A DNA stretch of 64,000 nucleotides from Drosophila pseudoobscura (GCF_009870125.1 NC_046681.1:24946001-25010000); one strand, 5' to 3'; positions 12,490 to 26,185 are shown, numbered from the stretch's first letter. Notes: generated from the letters alone by a model not told the origin. Numbers and translations: made by a program.

Positions 12490-14763
12490 AGTGTTCGTTC
12501 TGCAAAACATAACGCAAGAGAGCAACGCTCTACCAATCTCCCACTCTCTCTCTCTCTCTCTCTCTTACTCTCTCACTCGTAAGTGAGCTTTTTTTTGGCT
12601 TTGCAATCGATCATTGAACTTTGGTTGTGAAAACTAGAGCAAGACCCAAATTTCTTCACAACGCCAGTGCATACACACGCACTTAGCACACGAACACATG
12701 CTCGATGCGAGTGTGTGTGTGTTATCAGCTTCTCTTTTGCTCCCACTCTGTGGATAGCTTTCTTTCTGTCTTTCTTTCTTGCTGCGCTGCTGCTGTTTGC
12801 TACTGCTGCTGCTACTGCGGGTGCCGGCTGGTGCTTATTGCCATTACTATGTACCTCTTAAGCCCGTATGACACCTCTGCCACGGTGCAGCAGCGGCAGT
12901 GCAGCTGTATAAGCCTTGTGGTAAAGTATCTTAGTCAGAGGATTATATATGTATAATGTATGTCAACTGCTGCCCAGATTAATTTCTACTGCTTATCACA
13001 ATTAATCAGTTTTTATTTCCTATATATTTGGAATTAGTTCTATGGGTAAAATATTGTACATTGAGCAGGGAACAGAAAAATATTAACAAAATATACACTT
13101 TATGATTAATAATTATAGTAGAACAATCTTGTAGAACAAGAAAAGCTCCCCCAACCTCTAATCAGTACTGTGTCCTTACAGAATCGTTCAAAACGATAGA
13201 AATTTTCGCATGATATATGTAATAAATTTTAAAGTTTGTATATGATAAAGCTTTAAAGTTTAAATAATACCAACAAAATTGTATGTCACAGTCTTTGGTA
13301 TTATATGGATGGAAAATCCAACCTAAAATCCCTCAGAATTTTATGGCCAACATCATACAGGCTTGCTTCCCCATGTGGCAGTATCGCTTATGTTAAGTGA
13401 TTTCTCAACTGCTGCCTTTGTTTTGTCTTTCATGGCTTTCATGGCTGTGTTCTGTGATAAGAGTCATAAATATACCCATACCCATTTCTATGGATGTGCA
13501 TGTGTGTTAATGTGTCACCGGTCAATACGCAATAGACCTGAAAATAATAAATAAATTGTTTATATCAAATTATAAAGCTATCTGTGAATCATTCGAAAAT
13601 TGGGGGCACGTTTGGTTCCAATTGGTTTTATAACTAAATATTTGATTACAATTATATGACTAGAATTTCCAAGAAAAATTGTATGCTATGGTGAAAATCA
13701 TTATAAGATATGGCTTTTAGACATATTATACTAGAGGCAAGCCCCCAGCGCACTCGCTTCTATCGGGCGAGTAACATATCTGGCGACGACCCAAAACTTT
13801 CTTATATAAGGGAGATAAGATTTTAGTCTGATTTTCTAGACCCTTCCAATAATTAAACATACATTATATTAAAATCGAATTAAATCATAATCATTTGAAG
13901 GAATAATCGATCTGCAAGGGTATCTAAGACCTCGGTCTCTGAACAACCCCTTTCTTTTTGGTGGCCTGATAATACCCGACTGGTTCTTTCATCAAAAGAG
14001 AGAACTATTAAATAATAATCAAATTGATATTCTAGAGCTGTCAACCAAAAGTATAAATGTTAGCTAATCTTCAGTTTTTTTTGGATCAGTACAATAACAG
14101 GAAGTGCGTTTTACTTGTTTCAAAAGATCGTGTATGGCAGAGATATGGATGGGTCATAGAAAACCTATTTGGTTCTTAATAACTGATCAATAAAACGTTT
14201 AAATTGGATCGGCACTATACGATATGCTACCCACACATATAAAAGATGGTAGGGGGCCAAAGAAAGTTCTTGGCTCGAATGGAAACCGTTATGGATATCT
14301 TTACAGATAAATTTCGGTTTCGTTTGCGCCACTAAAGAACGGTCTGATATCAAAAGTTGCTTGGAATTGGGGGATCTCTGGCCTTTCACAAGTGTATGTG
14401 TGTGTGTGTGTCCGAGAGACGTTTCGAGGTTCGGTGTGAAAGTTGTAAGCTCCGGCATACGCCAGCCAACACATAGCTGTTGTTGTTATTGGTGTTGCTT
14501 CTGAGATTTTCGGCAGAGGAAGAGCAAGACCACGGGCGACTGTGAGAGAGTGAGTAAGTGAGCGATGTGAGGGCCTGCGTGTGCGTCTGCGGGAAGTTCA
14601 TTCACATTTGCACTCATTACGCGGCCAAACGTTGGCGTCGCTGCCCCCGCACACACACAGATACGCGCGCTAGAAGTGTTTGTATGGGATGCAAGCGCCC
14701 CTCTAGTGATGCTCTCTCTCTCTGCTCTCTGCTCTCTGCTGTGGCCGTTGGTTTGAGTGAAGA

Positions 14764-14792
14764 CGATGATGATGATGATGATGATGATGATG
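14764..14792. repeat. (GAT)n trinucleotide repeat
   Basis: About nine GAT units. They give poly-Asp, poly-Met or poly-His frames that were not called as genes. A shorter copy is at about 15558-15576. Confidence 0.9.
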
Positions 14793-17700
14793 TGCCACTG
14801 CTCCCGACTGCACATAATAATGATATTTTCTAAGCACACTTTTCATCACGTTGCCGCTTACAGGTGTCCCGGATTGATTGCCAAGTCCAAGCCCAGCAAA
14901 ACTGTTGCGCCTCGTTTGACGTTCGTCGTACGCCTCACCTCCCGTTTCTGCTGTTTCTGTCGTTTCTGTCGTTTCTGTGTCATGTAATAGGCACAACGGA
15001 GTAATGTGACTTTCGAGTGCCCGACCTGAACCCGTCCCGAGCCATAACGTCTCGACCCCCCGCCCACCACCACTTAAGCAACGTGCTCCGGGTCTATCCC
15101 GGGCGAATGGTGTAAGCTCCATTGCACCTCTCTCCACTCCATCCCACTCCACATCGCAACCCTACACATAGACCGCTCAGTAGGCCAGCTAGCAATCGCT
15201 TCGAACTCGCACAGTCACGTTTGCTGCTCACGTTTTTCTAGCAGCGCAGCCAGCGTTTGTCCATCGAACAGGTTGGATGTTGCACGGCGCGGGGTCTGGT
15301 CTGGTCTGGTCTGTCTTCTGCGTCTGTGTGCCAGCGTAACACAGTTTGTTAGAAAACGGGGGCTACCTGGACAATGGGGTGGGCCGCAGTAGGGGATGAG
15401 GGCAGTAGGCAGGGGCCTGGCTTGGGCCTGGGCCTGCCTTTGAGATGTGGTGACGTCCAGCGTTGCTGTGGTAATGATTGTGGCATATTTTCTCACGTTG
15501 CACAGCCGGACCAAACACAGAGCCAGTGGCCAGTGGCAAGTGTCCAGAAACATCTATGATGATGATGATGATGATGTTGAAGCTGTCGATGCAACACTGC
15601 TGCTGCTGTTGGACACGCTTTCGAGGTCAAGAGACGTGGACTGGTGTGTCGTAAGCACAGAGCAATGGAAAATTTATACAGGAAGCACGCCAAGTTCTAT
15701 AAATGAATGAATATAAATGAATAAACTTTATTTCAGGTATTTGGAGGATATTTATAGAAGGTAGGGTTCGTAATAGGACTACAGATAAAGGAATAAAAAT
15801 AGGTTATTTTTTATTAAAGTTTTTTCAAAGAAGTATTATATGTTTGATGGCAAGGACTGCCTGCATTTATACGACTATTTAATATAAGAATAGGTGAAAG
15901 AACTCGTTATTTTCATCTGCTATTTGCCAGGGCACATTCCATTCCTCTAAAAGTTGTTTTGAATACATTCAGTATCACCTTGTTTCTCTATAGACCATAT
16001 CGGTCATTCCGCACACCTGAAATTCCATACAAATTTACGTACGAGAGAGCAGTGCAATTTGTCTCGGAGTCTGCTCTGAAATGTGTTCAGCAATTTGTAA
16101 ATAAAACCTTTTGCACTTGACAAATATATTTGCTCTGTAATTAAACAGAAATGACTGTGCAAAATCACATTGCAAAAGTTACATAATTTGCCCCGCGGGT
16201 GTTTCGAACGGCTGATCAGATCAGAACCGAACAAAGAACGAATTTGTATGTGTACCGAGTGTTAGTCAACGATTGTAATAATAAATTGAATTGCATGCAA
16301 TGTCATTAAAAAATGTATTTCCAATATGTGTATTTGTAGGTGTATTTACACAGCGGATTTATACATGTGTATGGAGCTGATTGCGATAGAAGTAGGTATG
16401 TATTTGATAGCAAATGTATAGCACTGGAAAATAGAAATTATACATACTTCAACTCGCTATTACTTACTGAGGTTTAGTGGATATAGAATCAATAATTAAA
16501 CATCTACGGATACATCCTCAAACTTTTTAGTACCATAATTAGCGCGATAACTACTTAGCTGAAGATAACATTAACATTTCGGTGGGATTTATCAATTCGC
16601 TAACTATCTTTACTGCGTTCATAGCTCTGGATTATATGCCTTAGACAATACGTAAACGACCTATACGAACACTATCTGAGAGATAAGCCTATACGACAAG
16701 AAGTACTTAATTCAATTAAGGTGTAATCGATATTCTATATAAGCCTTATCAACGGGGAAATCTCACAGACTTTAGCTTTTAAATCAAGAAATTGTAAGTA
16801 TGCGAAACATTTCAAAAATATTGCGTGCATTTGTGGGCACTACATTTCCGCAGTTCCTTGCGATTCAGGGCCATATAAATCTTATTAGGTCATAGGATTC
16901 GAATGCATTTAAGTGGCTTGCATTCATGCAGGAACTGGCCTCGTTTCGCTGGGAAACATCCTTTAATTCGATTTCTACTGCACTGACCTATCGTACTTTA
17001 TTCCCAAAAAGCCAGCAATGTATCTGCAGCACGGTCACTCCAATGCAGGTTATATGGCCGACAGAACACGTTACCACAGAGCGCATCATAGCATCTGCAA
17101 TCAATCTGTCCACTCAACCATTGTACATTTTCACTACCTCAACAACACGCAAAAGTAGAGAAAGAATGGTAATGGTTGGTATTCCGACTAGGAAATGCCC
17201 TGTATTCAGTGGAGAGTGAAAAAAAGGATATAGATATGAAAAGCATAGAAAGTTCGAGTTATCCCTATTCAGAGGGTATATAATACCAATATCAATAGCA
17301 CTAAGTCTTGAATTGAGTATAGACACAGATTTTTCTTTATATGGATGGGATGGAAAAGAGAGGCTGGGCCGATTTGGCTTTTTCCGATGTTCGTATTTGC
17401 AAGGAGAACGTTTTTACGAAAGAACATTTTGGGTAAACCCAACCGCGAAGGCGAAAAAACCCATAGATCTATGGGAATACCGCAAATAGTAATCTTAGAT
17501 TCCAATCTAAAAACCCTACGCGAACCCAATCGACCCTCACAGTTTACTACTACGGGGTATGTGAAATAAAAGCTCGCGAAAGGACCAGCCCCTCACCCTC
17601 ATCCAGAGAGTGGAAAAAATAAGGAATAAGAAGAATATACCTATATTATATTGGATGGAAAGACACAGGGTGGTGGACACATAATGGCAACAATAGCGTG

Positions 17701-17819
17701 GAAATGTTCTTCAAGAATCGCGCAATAAGTGGAAAACACGTTAAATTGCAGCTCGACTCAAGTCGCCAACATGTGAGCTGCTGCGGCGGGCCGCTTCGCT
17801 CTCGGGAGCGTTGCACTGC

Positions 17820-17947
17820 TGCCGCTGACGTCGCTGCCGGGCCCGGGCACATTCCCCAACACGTGACCGAGGCGGGTGCGAGCGTCAGCGTCGCGCGCCT
17901 CTCGGTATAAATAGCTGTCGCGTTGCTATAACTTGACTGCCGATGCC
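17820..17947 (+). promoter_or_regulatory. vri: Candidate clock-regulated vri promoter: CRE-like site, E-box and TATA box
   Basis: Seen in sequence: a CRE-like TGACGTCG at 17826-17833, a canonical CACGTG E-box at 17860-17865, and TATAAATA at 17906-17913. TATA spacing predicts a start near 17936-17947. The DNA is GC-rich compared with its surroundings. The next downstream gene on the same strand is vri. From established knowledge, CLK/CYC activates vri through CACGTG E-boxes and VRI feeds back to repress Clk. I infer that this is a vri promoter whose first exon runs to a possible donor at 18300/18301 (GGGTAAAA) and splices to the coding region beyond 22 kb. Confidence 0.6.
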
Positions 17948-18300
17948 AGTGCAGTGCAGTGCGGGGCGGTGCGGGGGGATATTGCTCTGGGTCTCTGCTC
18001 CGTGGGTGTGTGTGGAAAGGCAGGGGGAATGCTGGGGCGATAGCTTCTATTACGTTGTTGTTCTTGCAGCTGTCGGCGACGTTTCGTAACTTTTTTTGGC
18101 GTTCTTTCTGGCTGTAGTTCAACGTCAGCGTCGACGCTTGCGTTGGCGTTGTAACTGTTCGCACTCTCTCTCTCACTCTCCCGCTCTGTCCTGCATTCTT
18201 TCTTTCTCCCTGAAGCCAATGGGAGAGCGCTGATTGTGTGCGTGCTTGCGTGCGTGCGTGAGTGTGGGTGATTTATTCGAGGCTCTTCCATGTTCCCTGG

Positions 18301-21300
18301 GTAAAAAGTTAGTGCATACTCACTTTGAGCCTATAAATACTAATTGCTAAAGGTGTAATATGGGAGGTGCTCCATAATAGATATCGCTCATTTTGTGTTC
18401 GAGTATATTTGTGTATGTTTTCGAAGCATTATATCCTTATACTAATATTTCACAAGGTCTATAAAATTTTTATTTTATGGGAATTTAAGGAAATCAAATC
18501 AATTTAACATAATCTTTCCAAATGATTTATCTCAAATCAAAACAGAACTAGTCGCTTAGAGACCACTAATATACTTACTTAGAGCACTTGGAATGCACCT
18601 TGAAAGGGGTGGGTGGCCTGGAGGAGCAGCGGCAAGGTAGGTTACGAAAATAAACACGATTGGTTCGTACACGTGAATCCACTCCCTCACGTGGATATCG
18701 CTTTGATCGCGTAACTGGGATTTGTTCATGATTAGCAGCGCCGGCGGCGGCGGCGGCGGCGGCAGAGCTGCTTGAAATTCGTCTGAGATTATTTAGTTAG
18801 TACGGACAACCAGCTGGAACCGGCTGGAAGGGTGGAAGGGGTCAAGTGAGTGTTAGGTAACAGGTGGATGGGGGAAATGTTGTTGGTTTTGTTGCTCAGA
18901 GCTGTCTGGGACTGTAGAACGACTGTGACGAGAAAACGGAAGGCGGACTTGAGTACTCGTAAGTTCTGGCTGAATTCTAAAACTAGTTTCCATGTCCATC
19001 CATTCCATTGATAGAAGAGATATTACCAAGACGGATATGGTAGCTTGAATCCACATCCTGTTAAGACAGGGGGAAATTAAGGATCTCCAACAACAGTCGA
19101 AACTATTAGTCTAAGAACCGTGTCCAACAAATCTTAGCACTAACCTCTTTCTTTGGTGACTTATTGCTCATTGATTGATGATTCTATAGTTCAATCAGTG
19201 ATGCATGGTTCAAATATATTTTGACAAAATCCTCCATATAATCACAATGAATTTGCCTCATATACCCCTTGTTCATGTTTTTTAAATGCTCGAAATATTT
19301 TTCTCAAATTTTAATTAATTTAATTTTATTGTGTGATAAAACAAGCATAAACTTGTAAATCTTCATTGAAACTCTCAGAAATCTATTTATGCTTAAAATA
19401 TGCTAATCACTATTAATAATATTTTTTCTAAATAATTCAAAAGAGTTTTGTTCACATGCCATTAATTTAATTTTATTTCGGGGAACTCCATTAAATACAA
19501 ATATTTTCAGTGATTTTCATATACAAAACTGGTTGATATATTACCAGCTCAACAATTGTTTCGTAGAACTGATATGCACTGTTCTTACAGCATAAATATC
19601 ATCCAATAAGAATGCTCTTCCTGTTCCCAGAAAAGACCGGGAGATAAAACTATATTACATATGCTATATGCAATGCTTTTTATCGTCTTTTTTTCCTTTT
19701 CCTCGCTCTTTCTCTTTTTTTGTAGCCTTCCTTCTAAAAGATAATCCAATAAGATTCCCAGAATTGTAGCTACATATTTTTATATTTCTATTTTTTCAGC
19801 AAAGTTTGATGGAAAAAATCTACAAGAAACGGGCTTTTCTTTTCTGGTTTCCTTTTGCTTTTTTATTTCATTGGTGGACAAACATTTTGCAGTGTCTGTT
19901 ATCGCTTTAGTTGAAGGCGTTTTGTAATCACCTTTGAGAACTTTTTTAATTCGAATTCAATAGAATTCATTGTATTGATAGTGTCCCACAATGGTATATG
20001 AGTATATACATATTTGCTTATATTTGATTGCCGTGTTAGTCAGTCGTCGTCGAGTATCGTCCCAGAACTTACATAATGTCTCCCGACCTTACTGTTTCCA
20101 CAATTCCACTTCCTTCCCCGTTGCTTCCCGGTTGAAATGCCAGAGTCTTTGTTTGATATTGTCGTCTGGCTTCTCTTGGGGTCTTGAATTGCAACTTACT
20201 TGTCCGTCCCCAAGAGATAACCTTATCTGACAAAGGGTCTATTAATTGATTTATATAAAAGTATAAAATCGTTTTGTAATGTCTGGCCATGCAGACAGTT
20301 TGGTAGCAGGATGCAAGTAGACCTCGGAGTGGTAATACTTCTGACTGCAAGTACGAGTATACTCGTATCTATTTACCTTCTCGAATGGGGCCACGTGATC
20401 GTTCAAATGAGCGCACTTCCCTCTCCACGGAGTACATACTAAATATAACCATATTTGAATGGCTGTTAATTGCATGCTGATTTTTTCCATTTTTATTATG
20501 TAGATCTGTGCGGGCAATAGTACCGGATGCCTTTACACACGTGTTCATTATTGATCATTTGATCGAATTCGATAGGATATACATAGAAATCAGTGGGTAT
20601 ACATCTGTGGGTATATAAGTCCGTTGCCTACAAAAAAATACCTACCAACAAAATATCGTTAAAAGGGAATTTTGCTTTTCAAAATATTCTCTAATTTTGC
20701 ATCCGCTGAAACCAGTCTTCAAAGATCTTTCTCCATTCCTCTGAAACTCCTTTTTTCCGGTGCATCAGCCGTTTTTGGACTACCCCCAGTGGCAATAAAT
20801 GATGCTTCATCACCAAAAGTTGAACTAAGTTCATCAAGGCTTAAAAAATTCACGAAAATCGTAGAAAATCATTGCACAATCAATCAAAGTTCAATGTAGA
20901 TTATGTTCCTTGAGTCACCCCTATTCTAAATCGATGAAACCATTTACCATTTTTAAATTAATACCGACAATCAGTGTTTCCATAAAGAACTTTTTGTTTT
21001 GGCTTCCTTGCCTGTTTGTTGTCTCCATCTTCTTTTATTTTGTTCTCTGTTCGTTGCTCTCCTTCTATCTATCTTCCATCAAAGGTATATGCATATGCAT
21101 TTGTGTTTGTAATTGCATTCTTGATTGCTAATCATGTGTTTGTTCTCTGAATATTTTTGTGTAAGACGCTTGCGTCACCCCGCCGCGACAACTGGCACAC
21201 CACTACCAATGGCAGCTTAAAGCTCACACACAGACACAGAGTCTGTCATAAGCACTGCCAGAATCAGTCGCGGTAGCAGTCGGATTCGCCGTCTCTGTCG

Positions 21301-22079
21301 CAGAGTGGCTCACGCGGCCAACAGCACCTCCTCCAGTCACCTATGGCAGCGTCAAGAGCGCCCCCGATTTTCCCCCTGCAACCAGAAGCGGCCAGGCAAT
21401 CACGTTCTAGTTTCAAATGTGCAGCTCAGAACGATTTCAGACGATTTGGACGGCTGATTACTCAACAACGGCAATGTGATCGCTGGCAACGCGCGCAACA
21501 GGCAGCACCGGACGCAACATGTTCGATGGCCCCCCAATGATGGGAAAATTTCACTTTTACCAACAGCCCGAATGCGCCAAAGGCGGTCGAGCATGTTGCG
21601 ACCTGTTTGAGAGGCAACCGGAGTCGCGTGTAGCGAATGCGTGCAGCCCCAACGTGACCGAGCGCCGTCGAAGCGGGCGACCGACAGCGGAGAAATGCTT
21701 TTACAAATTCAATTGCGCTTCAGAGTTCGTCCAAAGCGGTTGTGGGGCTCTCGCGATTTCGGTTGAAACCACTAGCAGCAGCAGTGAAAACGTCAACGAG
21801 AACCGTTAATACAAGCATTCGGCCAAGTGCGCGATCCGCAACAAGACACGGCCCCGCCAGAAAGTCAAAGAAATCAGAAAAAGAAAAAACCAGAACGAAA
21901 GCCAAGTGCATAGAAAGTTTTTGTGGTTCTAAGTGGAACAAACAAAGTGATTAATTTGTGCATTAATTTCGATTTTTGGAATGCAAATATCAGTGGAACT
22001 ATCATTAAGCATCTGCCACCGGAACAATACAAAAGAAAAGAATAACTGAAAAGTGAGATAAAAATATTTTCGAAACATT
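18301..22079 (+). other. vri: Probable vri 5' intron and 5' UTR region
   Basis: No coding sequence is seen. This stretch holds four more CACGTG E-boxes (18670-18675, 18688-18693, 20392-20397, 20538-20543). It also has a (GGC)n run near 18745-18762 and long AT-rich intron-like DNA at 18.9-21.1 kb. From about 21.18 kb the sequence becomes GC-rich and runs without a clear break into the vri initiator codon at 22080, so 21.2-22.08 kb is probably 5' UTR, possibly with its own promoter. Exon limits here cannot be fixed from sequence alone. Confidence 0.5.
18670..18693. promoter_or_regulatory. vri: Tandem CACGTG E-box pair
   Basis: Two perfect CACGTG hexamers at 18670-18675 and 18688-18693, with 12 bases between them. 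Closely spaced E-boxes are a known arrangement for cooperative binding by CLK/CYC-type bHLH-PAS dimers. They lie 0.7 kb downstream of the candidate vri start site. Confidence 0.6.
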
Positions 22080-24658
22080 ATGTCGATTGTTTGCACGCTG
22101 GAGCAAAAAGTGAACTTTTTCAAAGCGGCTGCAACGACCAAGAATCTGCTGATTCTGAAGAACAGCAACAATTTGGATACCCCCTACAAGCAGGATAATA
22201 TCACGAACAGCCACAAGGAGTCGCAGCAATGTATGTGTTACCAAACAACAACAAATCGGAACAAGAACAGTTACCAGTTAATCGGAAAAAGAACAAAAAT
22301 TTGCAAATTTCTTATGAAAAGCGGGAGGGAGAGATAGAGAGAGAGAGAGTCAGCATGGATGGCCGTGCACACTTAGTCATTTTGTTTTTGTGAATTTTGT
22401 CAAGGCAGAGGCCAGCAGCAGCAGCAGCAGCAGCAGCAGAGAAGACGACAGCGACTGCAGTCGTTCCTCTGTTGCTTGCTCTCTGCTGCTGCGGCGAGGT
22501 TCTTGGGGGTGGGTGGGTGCCGTTGTCGTAGGGGTTGCCTGCCGGCAGCTGCGGCGTCAGCGTCGACGTTAACAGCGTCTGGCCGCTGACGTGACTGGCT
22601 GTACAAGCGTCGTGCATGTGTATGGGTGTGTGTGATGGCGAGCACATTGAACTGTAAATGCCAATTCGATGGTCACGGTGAGGGTGAGGGTGAGGCGATG
22701 CGACCGAGAGCACACACAGTCCAACGCCAATCTCCGACGTGCGATTTCTTGTTTACGTTCCGACGCCGCCGTCTGTGTCTGTGTGTGTGTGAGTCTGCCT
22801 TTGTTGCTGGTTCTCTCTCTCTCTCTCTCTCCCTCTGTGTCGTCTAATTCTCGCCGATTCTTGCATCATTCCCCGTAATCATTGTGTAAATGCTTGTGCT
22901 AAAAACGAAAGCAATTTTCGAGTGGAGTTGGCTCTCCTCCCCCCTTTTTGTGGGTTGGGTTTTTGGGGGGCAAGGGCAAGGACCATCAAACAAAGAAAGT
23001 CTGCGTGTGAGTGTTTGCCGTTATTTGTGTCTGCCTCGACATCAGACTAGACCAGACCAGACCAGCAGAGATCGCTTTAGACACATCGGACCCAACGGTT
23101 TTCGAATTGAGTGGGTACTCTTGCCAACTACCCCGATAACGGTTAGAGGAGATAACATTATAAAAGAAATGTCATAAATATGTGATAAGTGGCCGTGTGT
23201 TTCTGACAGAAACAGGAGATAGCCGGTATCTTGAGACCTGAAATTGGCACCATGGTGTTTTGTTTGCCAAAAAGATCTATGGATAAGGATAGAATTGATG
23301 ATTACAAATTTGTTAGCCTGTTTTTAGGCGTCAAAAAGAGGAGGGTGTTTTTTATAAAGATAGAATGATCCCAAAATAAATATTCATTAATAAATACCGT
23401 AATAAGTATGTTAACTTATAAATTATTCCCTTACTCTCTCATTCCAGTTGCACGCACACAGCAACTCAATTCGCAACAGCAACAGCAACACCATCTGCAC
23501 CAGAAACTAGTGCAGTTGCAACACTATAGCCAGCACAAGCTGAGTGGCAGCAGCGGGGACTACCCGTACGCCCCACACCACCACCATCCCCTAGCTCTAG
23601 CAGCGGGCGGAGCACACCTGACGCCCCTGAGGGATCCAGGAAAGCAGCTCTACAAGGACGCTGCAATGCCCGAAGTGCTCAGCGGCACCCCCACCAATAG
23701 CCACAACAAAGCCATCTCCAGCTCGATCTCCATGATGAACAACGTCCGCATGACGAACATCTCCCCGACGCTGTCGATGAACGGCAGCTCCAACGAGGCC
23801 ACAAATTGTAAGTCCATCTAGCAGCACACCAAGAAGCCAATTTCCAATCTAACTAATCTCTCCTTTCTATTCCCATTTGCAGTGCATCCCCTGTCCATGT
23901 ACGGAGGATCCATCAGTCCACAGTCCAATGACAGCGGCATGTCCGACAGTCTAGGCAAATTCTCCCAAGGCAACGGCTACGGCGACAACATGATGGGCAA
24001 GAACTCACCGAACGGCAACGGGCCCCAGTCGGCCATGACGGCCGCCCAGAAAGAGCTCTTCTCGCAGCGCAAGCAGCGGGAATTCACGCCGGACAACAAA
24101 AAGGACGAGAGCTACTGGGACCGCAGGCGGCGCAACAACGAGGCGGCCAAACGGAGCCGGGAGAAGCGTCGCTACAATGACATGGTGCTCGAGCAGCGCG
24201 TCATCGAGCTGACCAAGGAGAACCACGTGCTGAAGGCCCAGCTGGATGCCATACGCGACAAATTCAACATCTCTGGCGAGAATCTGGTGAGCGTGGAGAA
24301 GATCCTCGCCTCGCTGCCCACCAGCGAGCAGGTCCTGAGCAACACAAAGCGCGCCAAGATGAGCGGCGGCGGCTCCTCGTCCTCCTCGTCGCAAAACGAT
24401 GACGGTGGCTCCTCGCCCAGCGGACACTCCCACAGTGGCTACAACGGACAAAATGCTCCACTGACACCTCTCATATACGGCCCCAATGGCAATGGCCGTC
24501 AGTCCTCTGTAGAGCCGACTGTCAAGAGCGTCCATCATATTCAGCATGCGCCTCCACCACCGCCGCCATCACACCTGCAGACGCTGGTCGTGCCCCAACC
24601 CCAACACCAACCCCAACACCAGCCCCAGCATCTCTACCAGCCACAGCAGCCGCAGCAG

Positions 24659-24690
<32 letters not shown>

Positions 24691-25648
24691 GCAGGAGCCC
24701 ACACCCAGTGCCGACTGCAGCTCACCGCCCATCGACTCGCACAACCGCCCGCCCACCAACACAATCGCCAGCCTGCAAGTGCAGATCCAGCAGGCGCTCA
24801 ATCGCAATGTGCGGCCCGAGGATCTGGACAGTCTCCGCAAGGCGGTGGCTGTCGGAGCCCTCTATAATGCCGCTGCCGTGGGAGCACAGGGTCCTCCCCC
24901 ACCCGGTGCTTCGCTGTATGTGCCCGCACCGGGTCCGTATGTTGCCGCCATTAACAAGGAGCATCTGGAAGCCGCCGCGTGGAGCCACAGCGTGGAGGGA
25001 GCCGTCAGCAGCAGCGCCGTGGATGCGGTCAGCAGCTCCTCCGTTGCCGTCTCAGCCGCAGCCAGCGTGCTGAACCTGTCGCGACGAGCCTGCTCTCCCA
25101 GCTACGAGCACATGCTGTCCTCCACCACATCCTCAACATCTTCCCCCGCCTCTTCAGCCCTCTCGTCCGGCTCTTCGGGTGCCGGCTCCGGCGACGACGA
25201 GCAGGAGCTCGAGCCGCACGTCCATGGCACACATCTGGCACCCCTGCAGCTGCAGCGCAACAGTCCGCCCCATGGCGTTGGCAACAGCGATGCCAACAAC
25301 TGTCTGCCCCTCAAGCTGCGCCACAAATCTCACTTGGGCGACAAGGATGCGGCGGCCACAGCTCTGCTCTCCCTGCAGCACATCAAGCAAGAGCCCAACT
25401 GCAGCCGAGCCTCGCCGCCAGCCTGGAACGATGCTGGCGACAACTCCAGCGACGAACGCGACTCTGGAATCTCCATCGCCAGTGCGGAGTGGACGGCGCA
25501 ATTCCAGCGCAAGCTGCTGGTCCCCAAGGAGGCGGCCGCCGGCACTGTCGTATCGACAGTCAAACGCGATCAAATGCTGAAGACGCAGCTGGAGCGCCTC
25601 GAGTCTGAGATGGCCAGCATCAAGAGCATGATTACACTCGCAGAGTAG
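22080..25648 (+). CDS. vri: Vrille, circadian bZIP transcriptional repressor (3 coding exons)
   Basis: The exons are 22080-22230, 23448-23807 and 23883-25648. The joins keep frame (T|TT and T|TG codons) with GT donors and AG acceptors, giving 758 residues. The start is the ATG of MSIVCTLEQK. The bZIP lies at about residues 246-298. Its basic region contains RRRRNNEAAKRSREKRR, and leucine/isoleucine heptads follow near 273, 280, 287 and 294. This is the NFIL3/E4BP4 family signature. The rest is low-complexity: a Gln/His-rich N-terminus encoded by exon 2, a polyQ run near residue 430, and Ser/Ala-rich and acidic stretches. Known role: VRI binds V/P boxes, represses Clk in the clock loop, and acts in embryonic and hair development. 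An ATG at 23408 opens the same frame just upstream of exon 2, so an isoform with an alternative N-terminus is possible. The length is close to that of the D. melanogaster protein. Confidence 0.96.
22231..23447 (+). other. vri: vri coding intron 1
   Basis: A 1.2 kb intron with a GTATGT donor after codon 50 and a pyrimidine-rich acceptor ending ATTCCAG. It has a CAG/AGC microsatellite near 22415-22440, (GA)n, (GT)n and (CT)n runs, and a TGACGTG CRE-like site near 22587. No exon-like coding segment is visible. Confidence 0.8.
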
Positions 25649-26185
25649 GCACGGGAGCAAGAGCAGTATCAGGATCAGGAGAAAAGAAAGCAAGGCAGAG
25701 GAGAGAGAGCGAAGAGACAGAGACTCTGGTGGAATCAGAGTCGAGGTTAAGTTTTGCGGAGCGCTTAGAGTAGAGCGGAAGCGAGAGGAGAGGAGAGAGT
25801 TCCATGGCGCCAGTTGTTCTCCTGACACACACATACCGAATCACACACAATTTTTGAGTACGATTATATATAGAGTACCTCCAGAGCTACATATAAGGAA
25901 TGGAATTTTTAACCTGAGTCCAGAGAGTGTCCAGAGTGTTGACTATTAGAAGAGTTTATATCTATCGAAAGATGTATTTTTATCTCCATTTCTATCTCTA
26001 TCTCTGTTTGTATCTGTAACTTTAAATGTATCTGTGTTTGTTCTGTAATCGTGTACTCAAAGCGTATCTATTTATATGTATCTGTGCGTTAAAGCTATAT
26101 AGATCTCGTCTAAGTCGGAGCTAAACGATGAATCCCTAAGATCAACAAGAATTTCTTTCTTTCAACGTATACGCTATATAGGAGA

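Larger units (their letters stand above)
1..17819. other. Noncoding upstream region of vri, repeat-rich
   Basis: I find no convincing protein-coding exon here. Every open frame of 60-180 codons is low in complexity, overlaps microsatellites or lacks splice partners. The region contains many (CT)n, (GT)n, (GA)n and poly-G tracts, and AT-rich stretches such as 2.0-3.1 kb, 13.0-14.1 kb and 15.7-16.9 kb. More GC-rich blocks at 1.1-1.9, 5.1-5.6, 7.0-7.5, 9.0-9.7 and 14.5-15.7 kb look like fly promoter, enhancer or 5' UTR DNA. It could be intergenic, or it could be a long first intron if vri has a promoter further upstream. CACGTG E-boxes occur at 654-659 and 1882-1887. Confidence 0.6.

Noticed and set aside
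14703-15152. 149-codon minus-strand frame with a His run
   Set aside because: The His run is just the (GAT)n repeat read in another frame. The rest is unlike any protein I know.
16926-17219. 97-codon plus-strand frame
   Set aside because: No conserved pattern, AT-rich surroundings and no promoter or splice context.
24005-24547. 180-codon minus-strand frame inside vri
   Set aside because: Antisense shadow of the vri bZIP exon, which is clearly the coding strand.
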